A stretch of 64,000 nucleotides of DNA, from positions 558,001 through 622,000 of the forward strand of contig JABAKD010000030.1 in NCBI GenBank assembly GCA_012845835.1, in the 5' to 3' direction. The notes beneath the pieces were generated by a model, which was given only the letters and a program-made list of their open reading frames with translations, ran no database searches and was not told the origin of the DNA. This stretch comes from Undaria pinnatifida (lineage: Eukaryota > Sar > Phaeophyceae > Laminariales > Alariaceae). Positions 20,713 through 32,290 of the stretch are shown here, in pieces. The position numbers were made by a program, and so were the translations under genes. Numbering within the stretch: the first letter of the stretch is position 1; each line of letters begins with the position of its first letter.

Positions 20713-21688
20713 CGCGGGTTGTTGTAATCGTCGCAAAAAAGTGCCTTTTTGTTTTTCAGATTATAATCCTTTCTCAACTGCAAAATAAAAAAATCAAGGA
20801 GCTCGTCGCCTAAAACGTAGTAGCCACAGCAGTAGCAGCACTTCCGAATAATGTTCGATGCTTTCAAGTGAGCCGCCTATATACGCCGTGAAAAGAAACA
20901 TGTAGGACACAGAGAATACAGAAAAAATGAAAAAGTGTGTGTACGTACATACGGCGTGTGGTTCCAGTATTATACCCCCGTCCCCCGGTGTTGGAGCAAA
21001 CAAAATCGTCAATACCGTCAATTTGTCTCATCATGGGGGTGTGGTATATTGCGTGTTGTATCTACCGTGGTTGCTACGTGGCTTTTTTTTAATGGAGCCC
21101 CCTCGGCTGCTCCATAATCTCGCACAACGCCTCAACTAATCACATGATCATAATCTTTGTTTAAACCTGTTTGAGCAATTCCATTAATATTACTTGGGAG
21201 AAAGGTTTACAACTTGCACATGCGGGGCCCGTGAATGTAAACAAGTGTGTACGTTAGAATGGACAAGACGAAACAAATACGTACCTGGCATACAATATAC
21301 CGGGCACGAATTATAATGTGGTCAGCATTGGCATAGAAATGGCATATATGTTCCTACCTGCACTTGAAAAAAACTAACACAGCGAGCAGAACCCAGAAAC
21401 GTGGTTAAAACGGTTGACGAGGTCACGAAGCAAAAAATCGCGGCTTTGGACGTTCCTCGCTTGGATTCGAAAAAAAAATAGACGCACACACTACTTGTTT
21501 CGTGGGAGTACATGTGGCAGGTAGAAAACGATTGATGATTTTGATTATTCCCATTCCGAATTGGAGGCCAGGCAAGCGGCCCGGCCGACAACGAAACCGC
21601 TTCCTCCCAACCACAACAGCCTGGGCACACGTTACAAGTATACTTGTACACGCTGCTTGTGCTTGATACATGTCACCCAGCCGACCAC
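20713..21688. other. intergenic
   Basis: No gene or clear repeat family recognised. Confidence 0.35.
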
Positions 21689-21780
21689 TCAACGCTTTTA
21701 CAACTGGAAATCATTCTTCTTTTTTACAATTTTACTTGAAATTAGGATAGGGCGGAATTTGGGGGCTCTAAAGGGGGTAA
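21689..21780 (+). mobile_element. MITE family 1 (TTAACCCCTTTA ends)
   Basis: About 90 bp: CTTTTACAACTGGAAA at the left, ATTTTACTTG in the middle and GGGGGCTCTAAAGGGGG at the right. The left end has drifted (CAACGC for TTAACC). Other copies lie at 23261, 26271, 31223, 52366, 54571 and 61657. Confidence 0.65.
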
Positions 21781-21824
21781 TACATTGCACACCTGGGACA
21801 GGCCATGATCGAAATGATATACCA

Positions 21825-21998
21825 GGTACATCATTTACATCATCCACAGCGCATCCCATACCTGCCGATTAGAGAGGCTGCGTTGGATCTGGATCTGTAT
21901 AATATAGATCCAACCGAGGAAACATGTGCCAGACCATGCAGATCGCACGGCTCCCACCCGGTAACATGAGCTACACAATACAGATACTATGTGAAGGA
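21825..21998 (+). repeat. 9-bp-minisatellite-associated element, copy without long array
   Basis: Shares CATCATCYACAG-GCATCCCATA, CAGATCGCACGGCTCCCACC, GGTAACATGAGCTA and ACAGAT blocks with 40853-41035 and 53005-53215. Only a few TACATCATT units precede it, in place of the long AGATCATAT array. Confidence 0.65.
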
Positions 21999-23260
21999 AA
22001 TGTTTAGGGCCGCAGAACCCTTCCCCACACTATTTCCACGTAGTGTTGTCCCAAAAATGGATTTCAAGTCGTGAAGGCGTGAAGCAGGGACCGGTGGTCT
22101 GCCCGGAGGTGTGAACGATTGTGTTCCAGATCTATGTACGATAACATATCAGTCTTGCAGCTGCGCAGAAGGTGAAACGTTAAAACGGGAAATTGCACGG
22201 GTGAGCGTTGTTGTTGCTGGTATCATATCATAGTTTATCGCGCTGGGCGGAGTGACATCTTCACAAAGTAACAAAATAAACCCCTGCTGATTTCCGCACT
22301 GGCGGTGGCAGGAGCACAACAAGCTGGGACTCTGAAGCGCCTTGGGCATGCGTGACTCCCGAGACAGCGCCACCACTTCGTCGTCACAAACACTGACAGA
22401 GCAATACATAGCTACTGCAGCAGCCGGCTTTTTGGCTAGAGAGCACAAGCAAGAAGCAGAGCGGCTACTGCTGCCTATCATGCCAGGGGCTGCTTTAGAC
22501 TACCAAATTTTGGGGGGGACGAAACTAAACACGTCAGCTGTGAGTCCGATAAATTTAGGGTCGATACTCATATTTTCTGACCACGATCTTCGGTATCATG
22601 CGCCTAAAATCATTTTCAGATTCGCCGATTCGGCCACTTCCAACTCCAGACGACGGGTGATTTCAGCGCAGCACTCGTCCCAAATACCGCAGAAACGACA
22701 AGCGCAGTGCTCAGTTTCGCTGCTGTTGGAGACTACTATCGTGGACTTATCGAGACTGCTACAAGTGTTGTGGCGTGGGGGCAAAAATCCATTCGTGACC
22801 TCGGGTCGTTTTGAAAACACGCCTTACCCATATCCAACCCCTGACATTATTCTATCATAACCTTAACTCCAAGTGTTTCGTCCCCATGTCGGGACTGCGG
22901 TGCTAAAACGGTCAACACTTGTATCGTTTTCGTGTCATTCTCCATTTCTCCGCTGCTCGTTTCGCTGGCCCTTACACCCACCTAAAAAAATCATCCCACC
23001 TTAATTCCAAGTAATTTGTGTCAAAACACGGAGCAGGAGTTCTAACGCATTAACCTCGAGCCGCCCAGCTCTACCTTACAGGCAAGTGGGAGGAATCTTC
23101 CTGACGTGGCATAAACTACCGAGATTCCGTACTGAACCTGGGCCCACCTGGACTCGCGGGTTTTTCCGTCCACCTTTCGGAATCCTGAATCAGCAACCGA
23201 ACGCGATGAGTGTGGTTTTGTGGTTGTATCGACCGTGCGGGAGCCGCGTGCAACAGCAGA
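21999..23260. other. intergenic
   Basis: A 172-codon + frame opens at 22342, but it runs through a piece of dispersed repeat R1 (22528-22582) and matches no family I know. I do not call a gene. Confidence 0.35.
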
Positions 23261-23360
23261 ATAAGGCCGTTATAACTGGAGAACCGTTTTTGGGGACATA
23301 ATACTTGGACTGAGTTTAGGAAGGGGTTTCGAAGGGGTTTCGGGGCTCTAAAGAGGTTAA
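23261..23360 (+). mobile_element. MITE family 1 copy
   Basis: TATAACTGGAGAACCGTTTTTGG at the left, TACTTGGA centrally, and CGGGGCTCTAAAGAGGTTAAG at the right. An extra AAGGGGTTTCG is duplicated inside. Confidence 0.65.
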
Positions 23361-25954
23361 GAGGAGAGCATAATATTTCTGACGTGGGAGAACAACAGGT
23401 ATGGGTGCTTTGTTCACAAACCGAAGGAAGTACCTTTCCATCTGTAGTCATGGAGTTCTATTACCGACGTAAGTACCTCTCTTTACGGTCGGAGGCAAGG
23501 AGGAGTGCATATGATGCTCATTCTCGCATGCTGCAAGCTTGACGCGCATACGTAGCTGGGAGTATAGCAGAGACCCGCGAGCAGACGGACCGCACGACAC
23601 TGTTGCCCGCTGCTGATTATGAGTGAGCCGCCAACAGTAGAGGTATATTGATAGTCTAACTGTTGTGATTTCTATCGTCGTCCTGCGCGGTTATCGTGCA
23701 TCTCCTTCCGTGTGTAGCACTTCGGGTACGCTCCCTACCCCCAGCAGCCCTTGCTTAGTTTCGACAAGTTTTTGTTAAGAAAACAAAAAATGTCAGAACT
23801 AGGGACAGAAAAACGTGACATTTTCGCGCGACGTGGTATTAGTCAGGAATTCGGACTTTGAATCGTGTTGACGATTTTCCATAAAAACTTTGTCAGGATT
23901 CCTGACGAAAAAAACGTCATTTCTTTTTTTGGCCATGACTTTTCAGAATTTGAAACTAGACAGTTTTGGAAACAAAAACTCGTTTTCCAGAATCAGAATC
24001 AACATTTCCAGAACCAGTTTATTATGCATTTTCCAATACGAAACGGCAAAAAGACGTTTCGTGCTGATTGGTGTAAAAATCGGCCGCGTTCAGAGAGGTT
24101 TCAAAATGTTTTTTTTCTGTATTTTTGCTTTATGCATTTGGCCAAGGAATGAACGAAAGTCAGCAGCAGGGAGCTAGCTAAACAGCTATAACCGGCGCGT
24201 GGCCAGGACTTGCATACCCATGGTCGGCTCAAACATAAAATAAGGCAGTGGCTCTGTGTCAGTGGTTATCAGCAATCAAAATCAATCCCCATGTACGTAG
24301 CTGTGTGTGGGTGTGCGCGAATTCGCGTGCCAGGTACGAGAGGTGGTGGTGTTGTTTTCAACAGCAGGTACGCTACGTCGCGAAATCGACGACCCTGCCA
24401 AACACAGGCTTGTGCCGAGGCTGCCAAAGCAACAAAAAGCACGCAGCGGGAGTGCACGGCGAGTAACACGATAACCTCAGGTTCGAAAGCCCTTTTGTGC
24501 CTCGGTCGTTGCAGTAGCTAATCCTCTTGACAAGCCTCTCTCCCAAGCACCTACTACCCAGCACCCCCTCTCCCAGCTCTCCTCTCCTTTCCCCATTGTA
24601 GCGTGCCATCACCGATGCGAAACTTCGTTGAGGGGGCCCACATCCTTGCGGCCGTTCGCTACTGCATGCGTGTCTCGCTGCTGCTGCTGCTGTTGCTGCG
24701 GCTAGCTACTGGTAGTACGGGGTGTACTTTGTTGGTTGAAGCGCTATATTCATGTCTGATGTGTGTCCAGGTACAGGTACTGCTGAAGTAGGTACGTGGT
24801 GTGCAATTCACATCAGAGCGCTCTTCACACTAAAACACTGATACACTACATCTTGGGCCCGGTTCCTTCTGGTGTTGAACCGGAACTTGAGTTTCCAGAA
24901 TGAGAGCCCCAAAAAATCCTCTGGTTCTGGATTCGGGGAGCGAAAGCCAAAACGAAACGCGATTTTTCCGCTGATTGTGGAGATGTTTTTATTCTGGAAA
25001 AAAGAAAAAAAAAAAAAAAAAAAAAAAACATTCTCCGAAAACTGTTAAATGTCAGAAATCGTGGTATTGTCAGGATTAGTGATTTCGTTTTGCGTTCGAT
25101 AGTAACAGTAACGGCCCTAGTATCAACGGGGTGAGGGAAACACAAAACTTTCTTCTTAAGTGCCAAGCATCGACGACAATGAGTCAATTTTAACACCTTC
25201 ACAAAACAACGGGGATCAGGGGAAAGAAAAACAAGCAAGGCCATTATAAAACCTACCGCACGTGCATTACAAAAGAAATTTGACCAACTAGTGGGTAGGG
25301 AACAAAAAGGTCCGATCCCCGGCCTTGAATGAAAATTCCCCCACGAAGTGTGGTACCAGACAAGTACAAGGAAGTGATAGGAGTTAAATAATAGCAGAGG
25401 CTTTTTCGTTCCTATGTCGTGCGAAAATGGAGGGGTTTACATAGTATGACACAACCCAACGCCACCGCACACCATATCCTGTACCTATGGCTATCCCTCA
25501 GCACGACCCGACTGCTGTGGCTTCGTTTGGTGCTTGATGGTTTATATTTCCTGGCCAACGAATGCGCGGACTACCGAAAAAATCGGAATGTTCGTCACAC
25601 TTTAAAGCTTGTACAAGTATGTACGAGTATGTATGCTTTGACGATCAAGAGCCTCAAGCGGTAAAATAATTCAGGCTGCCGGCATGAACCGCACTGCCGT
25701 CATCGAAACTTCGAAGACAAACGGGCAGTCGATTCCTCGATACGTACACATACGCATATGATAAGCATGCTCAAACTCACGCTGTTACATGCCTGAGATC
25801 ATACATATTATACCATTGGTGGATGTCGAACGATAATCGATTTTGATAGATGTCGTTCGATACGGTACATCTACCGATACCGATAAACGTAAAAATCGAC
25901 TCGATACCAGCACGTATAAATATAGATATGATGTTAGATCACTTCCAAATTCCC
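23361..25954. other. intergenic, AT-rich degenerate repeats
   Basis: 23770-24120 is rich in GTCAGGA and TTTTCCAGAA words and shows weak self-similarity. A related TTCTGG-rich stretch is at 24880-25070, which also has an A-rich run (about 25003-25028). No gene recognised. Confidence 0.35.
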
Positions 25955-26165
25955 CACTTGAAGTAAAAATACTAACACCAATCATTGTAGTGGAGAAAAA
26001 CATTTGTTTACAAAAGAATAGGACCCCTCCTCGCCCCTCCAATTAACAATTTGACCCACATAGTATAGTACAAGTACCAGCAAGCAGCTTCAAAATATGA
26101 GTACTGACCCGAAATTCGTCGAACTCGCACCTGGCATCCTGAAAATATATTTTATTTTTATATAT
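25955..26165 (+). repeat. dispersed repeat R1, copy 1
   Basis: TTCCCCAC, AAAAATAC-AACACC, TATTG/TATAG-TGGA, ATAGGACCCCTC, TACAAGTACCA, GCAGCTT, TTGACCCGAAATTCGTCGAACTC. The same blocks occur in order at 26522 and 54225. Right-hand fragments of the family occur, inverted, near 22528, 31098, 36615 and 55228. Confidence 0.65.
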
Positions 26166-26229
26166 TGTTAGAGTCACAGCGTATCAATTTGGAACCGTGG
26201 GTTCGTGTCCCAATTTTTTTTTTTTTCTC

Positions 26230-26242
26230 GGGGGGGGGGGGG
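26230..26242 (+). repeat. G13 homopolymer
   Basis: Thirteen G following a T/C-rich run, adjacent to a MITE family 1 copy. Confidence 0.85.
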
Positions 26243-26270
26243 TAGCCGACTTTCATTCTCGAATGCTGTA

Positions 26271-26361
26271 TTAACCCTTTTACAACTGGAAACCCGATTT
26301 TTGGGGACAAAATTACTTGGATTTAGTATGGGGAGGGGTTCGGGGGCTCTGAAGGGGTTAA
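26271..26361 (+). mobile_element. MITE family 1, near-consensus copy
   Basis: 91 bp with clean ends: TTAACCCTTTTACAACTGG at the left and GGGGCTCTGAAGGGGTTAA at the right, which are inverted repeats of each other over ~13 bases. The interior has TTTTTGGGGACAAAATTACT. There is no reading frame, so it depends on another element for movement. Confidence 0.75.
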
Positions 26362-26521
26362 GAGTAACATATAAGATAACTAATGATATTCTGTATTCGA
26401 ACTCCTCGCGATGTTCAAGCCGGGGGGAAGAAAAACAAAATAAACCACTTACCATACATATGATAGAGCAGTATAGTGGACACTACAGTTTCAATAAAAT
26501 TTTTAAATAGATGTGATCTCA

Positions 26522-26730
26522 GATCTAGCTCAAAATTCCCCACCTAAATAAAGTAAAAATACCAACACTCACCATTATAGTGGACAAAAAATAGGACCCC
26601 TCGCAACGAAAACTCACCCATGTAGAATACTACAAGTACCAACAACGCAGCTTGCAAAGATGAGGTATTGACCTGAAATTCGTCGAACTCACGGCTGACG
26701 TCCTTGAAATATTTTTTATAAAATACACAT
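26522..26730 (+). repeat. dispersed repeat R1, copy 2
   Basis: Lies about 570 bp from copy 1 with all the same blocks in order, and is closer to the copy at 54225 (GCAGCTTGCAAAGATGAG). Confidence 0.65.
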
Positions 26731-26949
26731 GTATGATGCCTTCTTCTTTCAGAGGGCCCCTCGGAACATGCCGGTGTTACGGCTCTGTTCTAAGTTTTTT
26801 AAATCCGTCCCTTATCGCAGAAAAGGATATATACACGATCGCGAGTATCACACACACACCTTGCAAAGACGAGTTTCGAAAAAAATCTTCGATCTCACAA
26901 CTGGAGTGTATTTTTATTTTGGTAATATATACTGGTACGAGTGAATTAT

Positions 26950-26954
<5 letters not shown>

Positions 26955-26980
<26 letters not shown>
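26955..26980 (+). repeat. G26 homopolymer
   Basis: Longest G run in the window. It lies immediately upstream of a dispersed repeat R2 copy. Confidence 0.9.
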
Positions 26981-26986
26981 TGAAGA

Positions 26987-27062
26987 CACGTGTGACCACG
27001 CATGCTTGTCCAGGAGCTCAAAGAGGGTAAAACCTCTTACGAATTGAGCTGGAAAGTAAAAG
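26987..27062 (+). repeat. dispersed repeat R2, copy 3
   Basis: CGTGTGACCACG, GCTTGTCCAGGAG, GAGGGTAAAACCTCTTACG and TTGAGCTGGAAAGTAAAA. Paired closely with 30735-30830. Confidence 0.6.
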
Positions 27063-27329
27063 TAATTACCAAAAATACTAGACTATACATGTAGACTATA
27101 TTAATACTGATACAATAATGCAGCTTGATAACTGTAGAGGTCTGGCGGCGTGACAAGCCAATTTAACCGCTTTAAACTCCGTTTTCACTTATTATAGACG
27201 CTCGTAAATCGGGTACTCTAGCACCGTAGTCGATGCCCACATGGTGTAAAAACGTCGAAACGTTCGGTTCGCACGAGCTTATCAGCACCGTATACAGCGA
27301 ATTACTGCGGGAAGCAGGAGGTACTGGCA

Positions 27330-27830
27330 CGCTTCAGCTTTCATCAGCCAGCCAGGCGTTCTAGCCCTCATCCGCCAGTGCCACAAAAGCGTGATGGGGG
27401 CTAGTGTGCGTACAGATGAGGGCGAGTGCTCGGAAACGTTTGGCGTCACCCAGGGGCAGCGACAAGGTTGCCCCCTATCGCTGATGGTGTTGAACACATA
27501 GCATTACTCTTCGTGCGATGCACGTCCTCTTCGTACGGTTCAGCGCCGACGAAGGCATCATGAGCGATACACAACACCTCGAGGAGGATGGGGCGGGTGG
27601 AAACGACTGGTCGTTGTGCCAAGTCGTTGTGTAATATACGTGCGAGGGGTAGCGCGGGGCATGCTCTAAGCCCACGAAGCACGCCTTGACTCGAAGTCGG
27701 CGGAAGAACTTGCCAAGACAATGATGATATATACCATGCAGTAGGCATTGTTGTGGCCGCTTCGGAAGCGGGAGGCCTCACGGTAACGGAAGAGAAGACG
27801 GAGACTATGCTTATCCGAGCGTCAACAAAT
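27330..27830 (+). pseudogene. LINE-type reverse transcriptase fragment
   Basis: Reading through stops and frame changes gives, in order, SETFGVTQGQRQGCPLSLMV (the QG-RQGCPLSP region of reverse transcriptase), HVLFVRFSADEGIM, then GML-stop-AHEARLDSKSAEELAKTMM and AGGLTVTEEKTETMLIRAS. This is the order of the palm region of a non-LTR retrotransposon polymerase. The catalytic YADD box should follow GML but reads stop-A-H-E, with the TAA at about 27667-27669, so the active site is destroyed. Endonuclease and other domains were not found nearby. Confidence 0.75.
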
Positions 27831-28194
27831 CCGACCGCTCATCACCGAGGTAGCAGGCCAGGGTGTGTGGTACCAACTTTCAGCCGGAACCAAAACCCGA
27901 ACCGCCTGCCGCGTACCACCGCCACCCCCTTCAGCGAGGCATTCATTGCCTTGCAGGGCCGAATGAGAACCGATCGCACCACCACCCTCCCGCATCTTCT
28001 TCCATTTCTATTCTTGTAGTTCTTCCGCGCAAGGTGCCTGGTGTGCTGGCTTGCTCATGTTCCGCTTTCGTATCCGTTGTCTTTGGCATTTGCACGGCCC
28101 AAAAAAACTTACCTGGTCATGTGTTTCGTGCTGTGTCCGAAAAGTGTATCTCTCCTGGTAATGTGTTTCGTGCGGTGTCTGGAAAGTGTATCTC
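27831..28194. other. LINE flank, unassigned
   Basis: The + strand stays open in places but shows no recognisable motif. It contains a short duplicated GGTMATGTGTTTCGTGC..GTGTC block at about 28115 and 28160. Confidence 0.35.
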
Positions 28195-28320
28195 TCTCTT
28201 GCAGTGTGTGACCACAGAGCTGGTCTCTAGGAGGCTAGAAGGAAACATCGGCACGGACACCGCTTGTTGTGCATTTGATGGGTGGAAACATCAGTGTAAT
28301 GCGAAGAACACACATATCTG
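28195..28320 (+). repeat. dispersed repeat R5, copy 1
   Basis: TGACCACAGAGCTGGTCTCT, CATCGGCACGG, GATGGGTGG-AA and TAATGCGAAGAACACAC recur at 29860-29975. Confidence 0.6.
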
Positions 28321-28983
28321 GCATACGCCAAGACCACCATTCCCTAGAACAAAGACGAAAATCGAAGCGACCGTCAGTAAACGGCGGATTTCACTTTTGC
28401 GTGGACCGCGGCGCCACAAAACGAGGTGTTCGAAACCTCACGGGTCGGGTTGGGCCAGGTCGGAAGGTTCTCCACAAAAGCAAGGGTCAATTCAATGCCG
28501 AGACGGGGGGGGTTGTCACGACCATGCGCAGGGCCTTGGGTTTTGCTAAACGAGGGGCGATTACCCAGACGGGAGATGCGCGATGTCCGCGTCGACCATC
28601 GAAGAACTGGCACCAATCAATATCTGGGCGACGACCTGTACGTGCAAGTGTTCTAATCCAGAGAGAGAGAACCGAGAGTGTTCGGAGTTACGACCTTGTT
28701 GTCGACCATTGCATCAAGGGAGGGGGGGGGCAGCCGAACGGTTCATGGACAGGTGGCACAGGACGGCGGCGGTGTCGAGCCACCGAGGGATCTAAGAGAA
28801 CCTCCCCCTTGTTGGTGTTTGAAGTGGAGATTGTGCTGAGGACTACTACAGCAAATGCGGGGGGTAAAGTGGTATGGCTGGGTCCTCGAAGCAGCCGAAC
28901 GGATCATGGACAGGTGACACAGGAAGGAAGCGGACAGGTATAGGCTGTGCCGCGCATCAGATATCACCATGGGTGGCGAGGGA
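28321..28983. other. unassigned G-rich region
   Basis: Long open frames exist on the + strand (one of 224 codons from 28269) with no stop across several hundred bases. Composition is G-rich and I recognise no domain. A CAGCCGAACGG-TCATGGACAG block is present twice (about 28731 and 28892). It could be the rest of a retroelement, but I cannot show it. Confidence 0.3.
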
Positions 28984-28998
28984 GGGGGGGGGGGGGGG
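28984..28998 (+). repeat. G15 homopolymer
   Basis: Fifteen G just upstream of dispersed repeat R3. Confidence 0.85.
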
Positions 28999-29019
28999 TG
29001 TCGATGTACCATGCATGGT

Positions 29020-29115
29020 CGTAGTCCGCCGGACCTTAGACCCTCGCATCCTTACAACGCCGTCGGGTTTTCAACTCAGGCAAAAGACATTCCGTGCACC
29101 AAGCGCAAAGCGCCG
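29020..29115 (+). repeat. dispersed repeat R3, copy 1
   Basis: GTAGTCCGCCGGACCTTAGA, CTCGCATCC, GTCGGGTTTTCA, TGCACCAAGCGC and GCCGTGAG. Related copies are at 55845-55995 (+) and, inverted, at 58530-58690 and 63555-63645. Confidence 0.55.
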
Positions 29116-29859
29116 TGAGACGTTCGGCCGGTGGGGCAGACACCACCATCTCTGTAGGATGAATGATCAGTTCGGACACCGACCGTGCCTAAAGTCGATA
29201 TGCGGAAAGAAGGGCAAGTAAGAACAAGGATGCCTCGCCCCGGGATGGATGGAGAGGGCGAAACGGCCACACACCGGCAAAAAATCCGCGGCGATGCCTG
29301 GCAAATCGTTACCATTAACCCAACCAATGGTTGATCCAGGGTGACGTGATTGTGTTAGATTGGATCATGTCATGCCAGTTCTGAAGCACGCTGACGCCGC
29401 CAGCGCCAAAACAGCCCGTGGGAGGCAAAGAAAACTGATTTCTCCCAATTAACCGTGACAAGTTTTCGCAGATCCGCCGCAACTGCCGTCCCTGAACGCT
29501 GCTCAGCAGCCGCGCGCGCGCTCACGGAAAGCTTGACCGAGGCAGACCGCATAACTGTATGACTGTATGAAAGAGTCCCTGGGCCGGAGAGGGCACGACC
29601 AGATGCACTTGGTGGACTGTACGGCTGGCCTGTGGAAGAAGAGCTTGCGCTGCAACTTTGGGGGCGACTGGGAGAGAAGAGAGAAAACAGGACCAATACA
29701 GCGCAGGACCAGTACAGCACAGGACAACCGATCAGATAACAAGTAAATAAGAAAGGTAGGCTGATGTATACAGGAACATAATATATTATCCGGGAGCCAT
29801 TACACTGAACGTGGTGTCACGTTGCTGTATGTATTTGCAAGGCGCATCTCCGTCTCGTA
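29116..29859. other. intergenic
   Basis: No gene or strong repeat recognised on either strand. Confidence 0.35.
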
Positions 29860-29975
29860 AAATGTGATCACAGAGCTCGTCTCTCTGGGAGGAGGCATCG
29901 GCACGGGTACTGGTTGTGCTGGATGTGTACCAGATGGGTGGCAAGGTCAGTTTAATGCGAAGAACACACACACAG
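29860..29975 (+). repeat. dispersed repeat R5, copy 2
   Basis: GATCACAGAGCTCGTCTCTC, CATCGGCACGGGTAC, GATGGGTGGCAAGG and TTTAATGCGAAGAACACAC. About 75-80% like copy 1 by eye. Confidence 0.6.
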
Positions 29976-30093
29976 CAGCGCAGCACGCGCTCTCTCCCAG
30001 ATAAGAAACCCAGCTGGGGCCCGTACTCCTGTTTCTGAACAGGAGTGTACTGTACAGGAGCATAGAGCCACAACCACAATTGGTTGGTGCACG

Positions 30094-30240
30094 GTAGTGG
30101 TCCCTCTATAGTGCCGCGTGATTAATGCCGGTTGCCCGCTATAATGCCTGTAAAGTCGCTTGACGCAGACGGAAACAACCAGTAGTGGCAGCAGTATGCG
30201 GTGCGGAGTAGCGCCGCTTACCGCTATTATCGGAAGAAAG
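30094..30240 (-). mobile_element. MITE family 2 copy, one end decayed
   Basis: Left terminal repeat TAGTGGTCCCTCTATAGTGC is intact, followed by GGTTGCCCGCTATAATGCC, AAACAACCAGTAGTGGCAG and GCAGTATGCGG. The right end is not recognisable. Confidence 0.65.
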
Positions 30241-30406
30241 AAGTGCCCCGGTTACCGATAAGCATCCGATTACTCATTGCCAGTGACCGGTTAGCGATGA
30301 ATTGCCGCGTGTTTGCCAGGGAGAGGCCGGAGCAGCTGCTACTGCCCCTGGCTGACCCACACCCCACGCCAATCCATCGCGGACTATAGACCACGTATAC
30401 AGCAGT

Positions 30407-30529
30407 GGGATCCGAAGGGTGCGCCAGCTAGCGTTGGGTTGCGCAAGCAACTGAGTAAAATCGACACACGACGCGTATGAAAAAACGTGGAAGTGTGGTG
30501 AGCTCAAGCTTTATTTTTCCCGTCCGCCA
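30407..30529 (+). mobile_element. SINE-like retroposon, 3' truncated
   Basis: Starts GATCCGAAGGGTGCGCCAGC and follows the 11995 copy with few changes to TTTATTTTTCCCGTCCGCC, where it stops without an A tail. 3' truncation or recombination is more likely than a short insertion. Confidence 0.7.
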
Positions 30530-30734
30530 CGTACATGCAGGCCACAGTAGAACACGGCATAGCAGCACGGCAGGACGCAGGCACGCTCAGCGCACTACCT
30601 CGCCCCAGCAAGACGGGTTGAAGCAAACACGCCTTTATGATTACCGATTTGATGACCGATTTTATCCGACTACCCGATACGATATGGAGCACTAACCGAG
30701 TACGGTAGTAGCTAACCGGGAAGGAAAAGGGACG

Positions 30735-30830
30735 AGACGTGTGACCAATGCCTGTGACCACGGCTTGTCCAGGAGGTCGCTGGGGGTAATAAACCTCTTT
30801 CGAGTTGAGCTGGAAAGAAAAATGTGACGA
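30735..30830 (+). repeat. dispersed repeat R2, copy 4
   Basis: GACGTGTGACC, TGTGACCACGGCTTGTCCAG, AACCTCTTTCGAGTTGAGC and TGGAAAGAAAAATG. A TGTGACCA word is repeated at the left side. Confidence 0.6.
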
Positions 30831-31222
30831 TTATTTTACTTATATACTTGGAGTATTAAAAAAACAAAAGCGCTACGTACTCGTACATACAGTAGCGGCA
30901 CTACGACTCCTACATATACCGCCGTGGTATATATTATGGCTCAGAACCATGACACACCCCCCTCGGACGAATTTCTTGGCGGCTTTTTTTCGACAACGGG
31001 GAGAGTGCAAACGCCGAGCAACGCGTCTATGGCAATGACATCTGATCTCGATGAAATCTTAATCTTCCATGCCCAGAGAAACCACTTACAGAAAAAAATG
31101 CTATAAATACGCCAGCTGTGAGTTCGATCAATTTGAGGGTCAATGCAATACGTAGTCAATAGCCAATGCTCATACTTGCAACCCGCGTCATTCTCCAAAA
31201 CACGTGGTGTGATTCGACAAAC
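30831..31222. other. intergenic with R1 fragment
   Basis: 31098-31192 is a right-hand fragment of dispersed repeat R1 (CCAGCTGTGAGTTCGATCAA and AGGGTCAAT). No gene. Confidence 0.45.
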
Positions 31223-31311
31223 TTAACCCCTTGACAACTGTAAACCCGTTTTTGGGGACAAATTTACTTGGATTTAGTATAGGGAGGGGTTCGAGGGCTC
31301 TAAAGGGGTTA
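31223..31311 (+). mobile_element. MITE family 1, near-consensus copy
   Basis: 89 bp: CTTAACCCCTTGACAACTG at the left, CCGTTTTTGGGGACAAATTT in the middle and GGGCTCTAAAGGGGTTAG at the right. With 26271 it defines the family consensus. Confidence 0.8.
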
Positions 31312-31989
31312 GGCCGATTCTCATCTTTGCAAACTGCGTGATACACTGGCCCCTCGATTTTTACAGATGTATCAAAAAAAAAAAAAAACTCGTTCGCGTG
31401 TGCCCCCTTTCTCCGGGAGAAAAAGGAGAAAAATCGTCGCATGGCATGGGTATGTTATCTCATTGGTTTGTGAGCGGTGGTACGCTGCTGTACATTATAA
31501 ACATGCTCCATAGAAGCTGGTGAAAAGCACCAGGCGCCACGTAAACCTGAAACAAGAACCGCAGCGCGCCGCGTCCTTGTGCACTGCTTCCTTGCTTGGA
31601 GGAAGCACGAATGACCGCTGCATGATGATCGGATCATCGCTCTGCATCAATGCGATGGGGATGGATGGGGCTTTTCGTCCATTGGCAAGGCTGAAAGATT
31701 GAAGCTTTTGATTTTTAATGACTTTGAAAAAAAAAAAATGATCGGAAAAGGTTGGGCTCAATCGAATTGATACAGAGACCATGCATGATCAGGCATCTGC
31801 TCGCTGCCGCTGCTGCTGTTGCTGCCGCGAGAGCAGGGTCGACTTGAGCGTGGACTTCCGCTGTGAACGCTCGCCCGTTTGCGTTGCACGATTGTATCTA
31901 CTCACAGAAACTGCCGCGTTTTATGTTTATGCTGCCGCTGTACTCTTGTAAAGCAGGAAACAGAACCGGGTTTCTTCGGCATTGAGTGA
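31312..31989. other. intergenic
   Basis: 31315-31362 is a second R1 fragment (CTCATCTTTGCAAACTGCGT). Nothing else recognised. Confidence 0.35.
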
Positions 31990-32290
31990 CTTTTTTTTTT
32001 CCCCGTCACTTTTACTCAACTCGTAGCAAGAGGTCTTACGCTCAGCGACGTTGTCACAGGCAGTGCAGATGTCTTAGGTGTCTTCCCTTCTTTCTCCCCC
32101 CCCGGCACGTGCCTTCATTTTTATCGCGCATGGGGTTCAGCCTTTCCCACTTTTCAGCTTTAAATGCTCGTTAACATTCTTCATCGAATATCGTAATTCA
32201 AATTGCTAACTCACGCTCTTCGTAGCGCTTTCTTTCCACTCACTCGTCAAAAAAAAAATCCTACCCGAGATTTAGTTATATATTTATTTT
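31990..32290 (+). repeat. dispersed repeat R4, copy 2
   Basis: Matches 20320-20590 block by block (AGGTGTCTTCCCTTC, TTCATTTTTATCGCGCAT, GGGGTTCAGCCT, TTTTCAGCTTT, TTCATCGA, CTCGTCAAA). It abuts the old SINE-like copy that follows. Confidence 0.6.

Noticed and set aside
22342-22860. 172-codon + frame
   Set aside because: It runs through a fragment of dispersed repeat R1 and shows no motif.
28269-28943. 224-codon + frame as a retroelement protein
   Set aside because: G-rich composition keeps several frames open, it contains a dispersed repeat at its start, and no domain is recognisable.
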